In this document: piece after piece, positions 39,028 through 51,017 of the stretch | How the letters are laid out: each line of letters starts with the position of its first letter | Position numbering within the stretch: the first letter of the stretch is position 1 | Assembly: GCF_932526225.1 (NCBI RefSeq) | Contig: NC_064038.1 | Span: forward strand, 2,544,001 to 2,608,000 | Source of the DNA: Nematostella vectensis | Lineage: Eukaryota > Cnidaria > Anthozoa > Actiniaria > Edwardsiidae | DNA length: 64,000 nt | Direction: 5' to 3' | The notes under the pieces: model-generated | The model's input: only the letters and a program-made list of their open reading frames with translations | The model's database searches: none | Told to the model about the DNA's origin: nothing | Made by a program: the position numbers and the translations under genes

Positions 39028-42024
39028 CGTAGAGCTTAACCCCTCTCACTCCTGCGTAGTTTTCGGAAAAATAAGAAGAAAAAAAAACAAGAAAAAAAAA
39101 AACAAAAAAAAACAGACCATTTAAACAACCGTCTGAATTTGGGGGGAGGAGTGTTGACTGGCCCTCCCCCTCGTGAATTTTTCTCCGGATCTCCGGATCA
39201 ATTCCGTAATGGCATCCATCGGAGTATGGAAATGGACCTGGAGGATACAAGCCTGGTATACATCATACATCTAGCAAAATGAGCTTGCTAGATTTACTGA
39301 TGTCAACATTAGAAGGGGGAGGGACACTCTTTTCATACAGTACAATATTGCAGTTGTTACCTATTATTGAATAAGTGGGTAACATGTCTTTGTTTATCAA
39401 ACAAGGTCTATTTCTGAGACAAGCAAATTCAAGGGAGAGCTGTTGAAATAACAGGGGAATGTTGAAGGAAAAACAATTATCTGATTAAAAAACTACTGTA
39501 GATTCCTTTGCACGAAGATAATAACAAACATAATTTTGATTGTTATTTAGGAGGAACGAGACGAGTTCTACAACATACTATGAAAAGTATGTATTACTCA
39601 TCTAAATTATACAAGTAAAAAATTCTATTTAAAAAATACTGTAAGTAATTAGGTAAATCCTAAAACATGTATAACATGTACAACACACTAAAAACTCCAT
39701 GGCTATTGACTGTTTTCTACTCACATGTTTTTACAGTATATACAATTTCATTCTGGTACATCTTGTGGTCACTGTGCCATCTTCAGGGCTACACCCAAAG
39801 CACATGTGCACCCCATCCACCTAAGGGTGTCGGCTGCACAGGTGTTCCTGATGAAGGAGGGGAAGGAGGGCAGGAAAAGGTTCTGAGACACCTTGCTTTT
39901 ATGGACCCCTATGATTCCGAGTTGAGTGTGGCCCCTGTAGATGTTGACAGGTCAACCTCACAGCCACATGAAAGAAATGCCTAATATCTTATGCTTTACA
40001 GTGAGTGTTTTGCAGTCAAGTTGGTTTCTGTTAGTGGGTAAAAATTATTATAAATAATTGTAATCATGACTATGGTCACACTGTACATATAGAACTGTAA
40101 ATGAATAGAAAAAAAGTATATATTTCCAGTCAAACTACAGAATTGCATGATAACCTTGAAAGTATTGAATAAAAGACTGCAAAACCAATATCTTTTGTAC
40201 TAGTTGCTTAGTTGGTTGAATTGACCACGGGCAATTTTAAGCTGAATTCCTCCTTCCCCCACTCCCCCACCCCAGAAAAAAAATAATAAAAGAAAACTAA
40301 AACTAAAACAAAACCAACAGAGACCCCTTCCAGCTATTTTCTCTTATTTTTTACAGCTATTTAAAGGGGCAGTGCCATGGTAAGTGCTTTTAATAGCTCT
40401 CTGAACCTGACACAATGAAATTTAGTAAACTCTAATACTGACTTATGAGCTTTTGGTACATGTGGGGGACTTAAATTCAAAGAAAATGACCACAAACTGT
40501 CAATAAACATAGTTTCTATAAAATATTGCTTTCAATAAAATATTGCATATTATTTTAACAAGGTATTGACAGCTTTTAAAAAGGTCAACTATTTGTAGGC
40601 GATTAAAAGCCTACAATAAACACTGACATGCGCAGTACCATGACGCTGTCCCTTTAAGTCTTTCATTGCCATAACGCCCTCAGACGCCTGTAAAATATAT
40701 GCCCAACTCCAAAACGTCAAAAATGCAAACTAAACATCACCAGACCCAGATACTCATAGATTCACCCAAGGCATAGACGACCTGCAAAAGCGCATCTAAG
40801 CAATGTAATAGAATTGACTCTTTTGTCAAAATATCAACCTTAATTGCTGACCAATTCGTAATAAAATGCTTAAACTTAGAAACATTTCTTACCAAAAAAG
40901 ACACAAAATTCCGAACTACAAATAGAGACAAGCAAACACAGATCAAGTCACCAATAGATACCTTTATTGCGCTCCGTCAGGTCCCATTTTACAGCAATCA
41001 GTCACAATAATCAATGCTAGAACCTCCATTAGAAGCGAGTCACCATTGTTAGCCTTTTTTGCATGCCTGCACTGCATCATGGGAGTCTTGGAAACACCTT
41101 GACATACAGGCGGGCAATCTCCTCCAACAGAATCATAACAGTTTTTTTTATAAGTCTCTTTGCCCCGAAGCCAAACAAAACATTTCAAGGTCCAAGAAAC
41201 CCAGAATAAGCCTGAAAACAATTTTCAGTCAACGGTAGCTTAGCTTAACTGGTAGTGTTGGACTTGAAATAGGGGGGGAGGTTTCTGTTTTCAGTCTGTT
41301 TTTCTTACAATGTTGCTCAAAAGTAACCAGGAGTGAAAGGGTTGAAGTAAAATACAGCTATACTTAGTCAGGGTAGACAGTATTGCGGATTTTTTCGATA
41401 TTCTATGCGATTTTACAAACCTCTCCCCCTTACGTCTTTCATTGCATTTTTTATTTTTTTTTAATGAATATTTAGGCCGGTGAATAGCTTAATAAGCTCT
41501 ACAAAGAAAAATAGAATCGCCAAATCGCACTTTTTTTATTTCTATTTATTTTTGCTTTTTGCATGATATTAAAAAAACGGTTCCTAAAAAAAACGTTTTT
41601 CTTTCTTCGCTTGTCTGATGTCCTGTACACGATAAAAGACAATGCGCCCGTGCGTTACGATGCCACGCGCCGACATAGCGAGCCCCCAAGGGACTCAAGA
41701 CGCCCAAATAGACCTGTATTTTTTTTCACCCTCTATCTCAGCGAGCTGTGCGTGGCGTAACCGTATTACAGGCCTGGGATCCTGGTTATTGTCCTCCCCA
41801 TTAATGCGCGGGTTGGAATACCTTGCAAGAGTGTTGTACAGCATATTCGCCGGAAATATCGGTGCTTGGGGCCTTCGGGTTCTTTACAGCCTTCCGTAAA
41901 AGCCTTGTGCTGCCATACCGATTTGGTAATCCGTATGTATGGTTTCCGTTTTGTTTTTCAGGTCGGGTTCGATCCCATGCCAATGGCATTTTTTTCTTTT
42001 TTTTTTTCTATTAATTTTTTTTTT
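39028..42024. repeat. Monomer 14 (beta subtype)
   Basis: Full copy, 2997 bp. Beta markers as in monomer 13. GGGGAAGGAGGG (near 39858) replaces GGGTAAGGAGGG, which removes a stop and abolishes a donor-like GTAAGG; this opens a spurious 105-codon ORF. It shares GACATACAGG (near 41101) with monomer 15, indicating a close relation. Confidence 0.95.
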
Positions 42025-45019
42025 GTAGAGCTTAACCCCTCTCACTCCTGCGTAGTTTTCGGAAAAATAAGAAGAAAAAAAAACAAGAAAAAACAAAACA
42101 AAAAAAAACAGACCATTTAAACAACCGTCTGAATTTGGGGGGAGGAGTGTTGACTGGCCCTCCCCCTCGTGAATTTTTCTCCGGATCTCCGGATCAATTC
42201 CGTAATGGCATCCATCGGAGTATGGAAATGGACCTGGAGGATACAAGCCTGGTATACATCATACATCTAGCAAAATGAGCTTGCTAGATTTACTGATGTC
42301 AACATTAGAAGGGGGAGGGACACTCTTTTCATACAGTACAATATTGCAGTTGTTACCTATTATTGAATAAGTGGGTAACATGTCTTTGTTTATCAAACAA
42401 GGTCTATTTCTGAGACAAGCAAATTCAAGGGAGAGCTGTTGAAATAACAGGGGAATGTTGAAGGAAAAACAATTATCTGATTAAAAAACTACTGTAGATT
42501 CCTTTGCACGAAGATAATAACAAACATAATTTTGATTGTTATTTAGGAGGAACGAGACGAGTTCTACAACATACTATGAAAAGTATGTATTACTCATCTA
42601 AATTATACAAGTAAAAAATTCTATTTAAAAAAATACTGTAAGTAATTAGGTAAATCCTAAAACATGTATAACATGTACAACACACTAAAAACTCCATGGC
42701 TATTGACTGTTTTCTACTCACATGTTTTTACAGTATATGCAATTTCATTCTGGTACATCTTGTGGTCACTGTGCCATCTTCAGGGCTACACCCAAACCAC
42801 CTGTGCACCCCATCCACCTAAGGGTGTCGGCTGCACAGGTGTTCCTGATGAAGGAGGGTAAGGAGGGCAGGAAAAGGTTCTGCGACACCTTGCTTTTATG
42901 GACCCCTATGATTCCGAGTTGAGTGTGGCCCCTGTAGATGTTGACAGGTCAACCTCACAGCCACATGAAAGAAATGCCTAATATCTTATGCTTTACAGTG
43001 AGTGTTTTGCAGTCAAGTTGGTTTCTGTTAGTGGGTAAAAATTATTATAAATAATTGTAATCATGACTATGGTCACACTGTACATATAGAACTGTAAATG
43101 AATAGAAAAAAAGTATATATTTCCAGTCAAACTACAGAATTGCATGATAACCTTGAAAGTATTGAATAAAAGACTGCAAAACCAATATCTTTTGTACTAG
43201 TTGCTTAGTTGGTTGAATTGACCACGGGCAATTTTAAGCTGAATTCCTCCTTCCCCCACTCCCCCACCCCAGAAAAAAAATAATAAAAGAAAACTAAAAC
43301 TAAAACAAAACCAACAGAGACCCCTTCCAGCTATTTTCTCTTATTTTTTACAGCTATTTAAAGGGGCAGTGCCATGGTAAGTGCTTTTAATAGCTCTCTG
43401 AACCTGACACAATGAAATTTAGTAAACTCTAATACTGACTTATGAGCTTTTGGTACATGTGGGGGACTTAAATTCAAAGAAAATGACCACAAACTGTCAA
43501 TAAACATAGTTTCTATAAAATATTGCTTTCAATAAAATATTGCATATTATTTTAACAAGGTATTGACAGCTTTTAAAAAGGTCAACTATTTGTAGGCGAT
43601 TAAAAGCCTACAATAAACACTGACATGCGCAGTACCATGACGCTGTCCCTTTAAGTCTTTCATTGCCATAACGCCCTCAGACGCCTGTAAAATATATGCC
43701 CAACTCCAAAACGTCAAAAATGCAAACTAAACATCACCAGACCCAGATACTCATAGATTCACCCAAGGCATAGACGACCTGCAAAAGCGCATCTAAGCAA
43801 TGTAATAGAATTGACTCTTTTGTCAAAATATCAACCTTAATTGCTGACCAATTCGTAATAAAATGCTTAAACTTAGAAACATTTCTTACCAAAAAAGACA
43901 CAAAATTCCGAACTACAAATAGAGACAAGCAAACACAGATCAAGTCACCAATAGATACCTTTATTGCGCTCCGTCAGGTCCCATTTTACAGCAATCAGTC
44001 ACAATAATCAATGCTAGAACCTCCATTAGAAGCGAGTCACCATTGTTAGCCTATTTTGCATGCCTGCACTGCATCATGGGAGTCTTGGAAACACCTTGAC
44101 ATACAGGCGGGCAATCTCCTCCAACAGAATCATAACAGTTTTTTTATAAGTCTCTTTGCCCCGAAGCCAAACAAAACATTTCAAGGTCCAAGAAACCCAG
44201 AATAAGCCTGAAAACAATTTTCAGTCAACGGTAGCTTAGCTTAACTGGTAGTGTTGGACTTGAAATAGGGGGGGAGGTTTCTGTTTTCAGTCTGTTTTTC
44301 TTACAATGTTGCTCAAAAGTAACCAGGAGTGAAAGGGTTGAAGTAAAATACAGCTATACTTAGTCAGGGTAGACAGTATTGCGGATTTTTTCGATATTCT
44401 ATGCGATTTTACAAACCTCTCCCCCTTACGTCTTTCATTGCATTTTTTATTTTTTTTTAATGAATATTTAGGCCGGTGAATAGCTTAATAAGCTCTACAA
44501 AGAAAAATAGAATCGCCAAATCGCACTTTTTTTATTTCTATTTATTTTTGCTTTTTGCATGATATTAAAAAAACGGTTCCTAAAAAAAACGTTTTTCTTT
44601 CTTCGCTTGTCTGATGTCCTGTACACGATAAAAGACAATGCGCCCGTGCGTTACGATGCCACGCGCCGACATAGCGAGCCCCCAAGGGACTCAAGACGCC
44701 CAAATAGACCTGTATTTTTTTTCACCCTCTATCTCAGCGAGCTGTGCGTGGCGTAACCGTATTACAGGCCTGGGATCCTGGTTATTGTCCTCCCCATTAA
44801 TGCGCGGGTTGGAATACCTTGCAAGAGTGTTGTACAGCATATTCGCCGGAAATATCGGTGCTTGGGGCCTTCGGGTTCTTTACAGCCTTCCGTAAAAGCC
44901 TTGTGCTGCCATACCGATTGGGTAATCCGTATGTATGGTTTCCGTTTTGTTTTTCAGGTCGGGTTCGATCCCATGCCAATGGCATTTTTTTCTTCTTTTT
45001 TTCTATTAATTTTTTTTTT
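42025..45019. repeat. Monomer 15 (alpha/beta chimera)
   Basis: Full copy, 2995 bp. The left part carries alpha markers (GTATATGCAATTTC near 42734, CCAAACCACC near 42793, TTCTGCGACACC near 42878). From at least 43183 rightward it carries beta markers (CCAATATC, CTTTTAATAGC, GCCCTCAGACG, GACCCAGATAC, TTCACCCAAGG) and lacks the alpha 6-bp duplication. The switch lies between about 42890 and 43185. The first base of the landmark is lost (TTTTGTAGAG). Confidence 0.94.
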
Positions 45020-48000
45020 CGTAGAGCTTAACCCCTCTCACTCCTGCGTAGTTTTCGGAAAAATAAGAAGAAAAAAAAACAAGAAAAAAAAAACAAAAAA
45101 AAACAGACCATTTAAACAACCGTCTGAATTTGGGGGGAGGAGTGTTGACTGGCCCTCCCCCTCGTGAATTTTTCTCCGGATCTCCGGATCAATTCCGTAA
45201 TGGCATCCATCGGAGTATGGAAATGGACCTGGAGGATACAAGCCTGGTATACATCATACATCTAGCAAAATGAGCTTGCTAGATTTACTGATGTCAACAT
45301 TAGAAGGGGGAGGGACACTCTTTTCATACAGTACAATATTGCAGTTGTTACCTATTATTGAATAAGTGGGTAACATGTCTTTGTTTATCAAACAAGGTCT
45401 ATTTCTGAGACAAGCAAATTCAAGGGAGAGCTGTTGAAATAACAGGGGAATGTTGAAGGAAAAACAATTATCTGATTAAAAAACTACTGTAGATTCCTTT
45501 GCACGAAGATAATAACAAACATAATTTTGATTGTTATTTAGGAGGAACGAGACGAGTTCTACAACATACTATGAAAAGTATGTATTACTCATCTAAATTA
45601 TACAAGTAAAAAATTCTATTTAAAAAAATACTGTAAGTAATTAGGTAAATCCTAAAACATGTATAACATGTACAACACACTAAAAACTCCATGGCTATTG
45701 ACTGTTTTCTACTCACATGTTTTTACAGTATATGCAATTTCATTCTGGTACATCTTGTGGTCACTGTGCCATCTTCAGGGCTACACCCAAACCACCTGTG
45801 CACCCCATCCACCTAAGGGTGTCGGCTGCACAGGTGTTCCTGATGAAGGAGGGTAAGGAGGGCAGGAAAAGGTTCTGCGACACCTTGCTTTTATGGACCC
45901 CTATGATTCCGAGTTGAGTGTGGCCCCTGTAGATGTTGACAGGTCAACCTCACAGCCACATGAAAGAAATGCCTAATATCTTATGCTTTACAGTGAGTGT
46001 TTTGCAGTCAAGTTGGTTTCTGTTAGTGGGTAAAAATTATTATAAATAATTGTAATCATGACTATGGTCACACTGTACATATAGAACTGTAAATGAATAG
46101 AAAAAAAAGTATATATTTCCAGTCAAACTACAGAATTGCATGATAACCTTGAAAGTATTGAATAAAAGACTGCAAAACTAACATCTTTTGTACTAGTTGC
46201 TTAGTTGGTTGAATTGACCACATGCAATTTTAAGCTGAATTCCTCCTTCCCCCACTCCCCCACCCCAGAAAAAAAATAATAAAAGAAAACTAAAACTAAA
46301 ACAAAACCAACAGAGACCCCCTCCAGCTATTTTCTCTTATTTTTTTTACAGCTATTTAAAGGGGCAGTGCCATGGTAAGTGCTTTCAATAGCTCTCTGAA
46401 CCTGACACAATGAAATTTAGTAAACTCTAATACTGACTTATGAGCTTTTGGTACATGTGGGGGACTTAAATTCAAAGAAAATGACCACAAACTGTCAATA
46501 AACATAGTTTCTATAAAATATTGCTTTCAATAAAATATTGCATATTATTTTAACAAGGTATTTACAGCTTTTAAAAAGGTCAATTATTTGTAGGCGATTA
46601 AAAGCCTACAATAAACACTGACATGCGCAGTACCATGACGCTGTCCCTTTAAGTCTTTCATTGCCATAACGCCCTGAGACGCCTGTATAATATAGGCCCA
46701 ACTCCAAAACGTCAAAAATGCAAACTAAACATCACCAGACCCGGATACTCATAGATTCATCCAAGTCATAGACGACCTGCAAAAGCGCATCTAAGCAATG
46801 TAATAGAATTGACTCTTTTGTCAAAATATCAACATTAATTGCTGACCAATTCGTAATAAAATGCTTAAACTTAGAAACATTTCTTACCAAAAAAGACACA
46901 AAATTACGAACTACAAATAGAGACAAGCAAACACAGATCAAGTCACCAATAGATACCTTTACCTTTATTGCGCTCCGTCAGGTCCCATTTTACAGCAATC
47001 AGTCACAATAATCAATGCTAGAACCTCCATTAGAAGCGAGTCACCATTGTTAGCCTATTTTGCATGCCTGCACTGCATCATGGGAGTCTTGGAAACACCT
47101 TGACAGACAGGCGGGCAATCTCCTCCAACAGAATCATAACAGTTTTTTTATAAGTCTCTTTGCCCCGAAGCCAAACAAAACATTTCCAGGTCCAAGAAAC
47201 CCAGAATAAGCCTGAAAACAATTTTCAGTCAACGGTAGCTTAGCTTACTGGTAGTGTTGGACTTGAAATAGGGGGGGAGGTTTCTGTTTTCAGTCTGTTT
47301 TTCTTACAATGTTGCTCAAAAGTAACCAGGAGTGAAAGGGTTGAAGTGAAATACAGCTATACTTAGTCATGGTAGACAGTATTGCGGATTTTTTCGATAT
47401 TCTATGCGATTTTACAAACCTCTCCCCCTTACGTCTTTCATTGCATTTTTTATTTTTTTTAATGAATATTTAGGCCGGTGAATAGCTTAATAAGCTCTAC
47501 AAAGAAAAATAGAATCGCCAAATCGCACTTTTTTATTTCTATTTATTTTTGCTTTTTGCATGATATTAAAAAAACGGTTCCTAAAAAAACGTTTTTCTTT
47601 CTTCGCTTGTTTGATGTCCTGTACACGATAAAAGACAATGCGCCCGTGCGTTACGATGCCACGCGCCGACATAGCGAGCCCCCAAGGGACTCAGGACGCC
47701 CAAATAGACCTGTATTTTTTTTCACCCTCTATCTCAGCGAGCTGTGCGTGGCGTAACCGTATTACAGGCCTGGGATCCTGGTTATTGTCCTCCCCATTAA
47801 TGCGCGGGTTGGAATACCTTGCAAGAGTGTTGTACAGCATATTCGCCGGAAATATAGGTGCTTGGGGCCTTTGGGTTCTTTACAGCCTTCCGTAAAAGCC
47901 TTGTGCTGCCATACCGATTGGGTAATCCGTATGTATGGTTTCCGTTTTGTTTTTCAGGTCGGGTTCGATCCCATGCCAATGGCTTTTTTTTCTTTTTTTT

Positions 48001-48020
48001 TTTTCTATTAATTTTTTTTT
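45020..48020. repeat. Monomer 16 (alpha; trimer copy A, unit 1)
   Basis: Full copy, 3001 bp. Alpha markers including the ACCTTTACCTTT duplication near 46957 and ACCACATGCAATT near 46217. The tRNA-like segment has lost two bases (GCTTACTGG instead of GCTTAACTGG, near 47242). TTAGTCATGG occurs near 47371. All of these recur in monomer 19. Confidence 0.95.
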
Positions 48021-51017
48021 CGTAGAGCTTAACCCCTCTCACTCCTGCGTAGTTTTCTGAAAAATAAGAAGAAAAAAAAAACAAGAAAAAACAAAAAGAA
48101 AAAAAAACAAACCATCCAAACAACCGTCTGACTTTGGGGGGAGGAGTGTTGACTGGCCCTCCCTCTCGTGAATTTTTCTCCGGATCTCCGGATCAATTCC
48201 GTAATGGCATCCATCGGAGTATGGAAATGGACCTGGAGGATACAAGCCTGGTATACATCATACATCTAGCAAAATGAGCTTGCTAGATTTACTGATGTCA
48301 ACATTAGAAGGGGGAGGGACACTCTTTTCATACAGTACAATATTGCAGTTGTTACCTATTATTGAATAAGTGGGTAATATGTCTTTTTTATCAAACAAGG
48401 TCTATTTCTGAGACAAGCAAATTCAAGGGAGAGCTGTTGAAATAACAGGGGAATGTTGAAGGAAAAACAATTATCTGATTAAAAAACTACTGTAGATTCA
48501 TTTGCACGAAGATAATAACAAACATAATTTTGATTGTTATTTAGGAGGAACGAGACGAGTTCTACAACATACTATGAAAAGTATGTATTACTCATCTAAA
48601 TTATACAAGTAAAAAATTCTATTTAAAAAAATACTGTAAGTAATTAGGTAAATCCTAAAACATGTATAACATGTACAACACACTAAAAACTCCATGGCTA
48701 TTGACTGTTTTCTACTCACATGTTTTTACAGTATATACAATTTCATTCTGGTACATCTTGTGGTCACTGTGCCATCTTCAGGGCTACACCCAAAGCACAT
48801 GTGCACCCCATCCACCTAAGGGTGTCGGCTGCACAGGTGTTCCTGATGAAGGAGGGTAAGGAGGGCAGGAAAAGGTTATGAGACACCTTGCTTTTATGGA
48901 CCCCTATGATTCCGAGTTGAGTGTGGCCCCTGTAGATGTTGACAGGTCCACCTCACAGCCACATGAAAGAAATGCCTAATATCTTATGCTTTACAGTGAG
49001 TGTTTTGCAGTCAAGTTGGTTTCTGTTAGTGGGTAAAAATTATTATAAATAATTGTAATCATGACTATGGTCACACTGTACATATAGAACTGTAAATGAA
49101 TAGAAAAAAAGTATATATTTCCAGTCAAACTACAGAATTGCATGATAACCTTGAAAGTATTGAATAAAAGACTTCAAAACCAACATCTTTTGTACTAGTT
49201 GCTTAGTTGGTTGAATTGACCACGGGCAATTTTAAGCTGAATTCCTCCTTCCCCCACTCCCACACCCCAGAAAAAAAATAATAAAAGAAAACTAAAACTA
49301 AAACAAAACCAACAGAGACCCCCTCCAGCTATTTTCTCTTATTTTTTTTTACAGCTATTTAAAGGGGCAATGCCATGGTAAGTGCTTTCAATAGCTCTCT
49401 GAACCTGACACAATGAAATTTAGTAAACTCTAATACTGACTTATGAGCTTTTGGTACATGTGGGGGACTTAAATTCAAAGAAAATGACCACAAACTGTCA
49501 ATAAACATAGTTTCTATAAAATATTGCTTTCAATAAAATATTGCATATTATTTTAACAAGGTATTGACAGCTTTTAAAAAGGTCAACTATTTGTAGGCGA
49601 TTAAAAGCCTACAATAAACACTGACATGCGCAGTACCATGACGCTGTCCCTTTAAGTCTTTCATTGCCATAACGCCCTGAGATTCCTGTAAAATATAGGC
49701 CCAACTCCAAAACGTCAAAAATGCAAACTAAACATCACCAGACCCGGATACTCATAGATTCATCCAAGGCATAGACGACCTGCAAAAGCGCATCTAAGCA
49801 ATGTAATAGAATTGACTCTTTTGTCAAAATATCAGCCTTAATTGCTGACCAATTCGTAATAAAATGCTTAAACTTAAAAACATTTCTTACCAAAAAAGAC
49901 ACAAAATTCCGAACTACAAATAGAGACAAGCAAACACAGATCAAGTCACCAATAGATACCTTTATTGCGCTCCGTCAGGTCCCATTTTACAGCAATCAGT
50001 CACAATAATCAATGCTAGAACCTCCATTAGAAGCGAGTCACCATTGTTAGCCTATTTTGCATGCCTGCACTGCATCATGGGAGTCTTGGAAACACCTTGA
50101 CAGACAGGCGGGCAATCTCCTCCAACAGAATCATAACAGTTTTTTTATAAGTCTCTTTGCCCCGAAGCCAAACAAAACATTTCCAGGTCCAAGAAACCCA
50201 GAATAAGCCTGAAAACAATTTTCAGTCAACGGTAGCTTAGCTTACTGGTAGTGTTGGACTTGAAATAGGGGGGGAGGTTTCTGTTTTCAGTCTGTTTTTC
50301 TTACAATGTTGCTCAAAAGTAACCAGGAGTGAAAGGGTTGAAGTGAAATACAGCTATACTTAGTCAGGGTAGACAGTATTGCGGATTTTTTCGATATTCT
50401 ATGCGATTTTACAAACCTCTCCCCCTTACGTCTTTCATTGCATTTTTTATTTTTTTTAATGAATATTTAGGCCGGTGAATAGCTTAATAAGCTCTACAAA
50501 GAAAAATAGAATCGCCAAATCGCACTTTTTTTTTTCTATTTATTTTTGCTTTTTGCATGATATTAAAAAAACGGTTCCTAAAAAAACGTTTTTCTTTCTT
50601 CGCTTGTTTGATGTCCTGTACACGATAAAAGACAATGCGCCCGTGCGTTACGATGCCACGCGCCGACATAGCGAGCCCCCAAGGGACTCAGGACGCCCAA
50701 ATAGACCTGTATTTTTTTTCACCCTCTATCTCAGCGAGCTGTGCGTGGCGTAACCGTATTACAGGCCTGGGATCCTGGTTATTGTCCTCCCCATTAATGC
50801 GCGGGTTGGAATACCTTGCAAGAGTGTTGTACAGCATATTCGCCGGAAATATAGGTGCTTGGGGCCTTTGGGTTCTTTACAGCCTTCCGTAAAAGCCTTG
50901 TGCTGCCATACCGATTGGGTAATCCGTATGTATGGTTTCCGTTTTGTTTTTCAGGTCGGGTTCGATCCCATGCCAATGGCATTTTTTTCTTTTTTTTTTT
51001 CTATTAATTTTTTTTTT
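48021..51017. repeat. Monomer 17 (gamma; trimer copy A, unit 2)
   Basis: Full copy, 2997 bp. Markers recurring in monomer 20: ACAAACCATCC (near 48108), GGTAATATGTC (near 48373), CAGGTCCACC (near 48944, breaking the GTTGAC/GTCAAC palindrome), ACTCCCACACCCC (near 49255) and TATCAGCCTTAATTG. It differs from monomer 20 at 49370 (A versus G) and 49683-49684 (TT versus CG). Confidence 0.95.
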
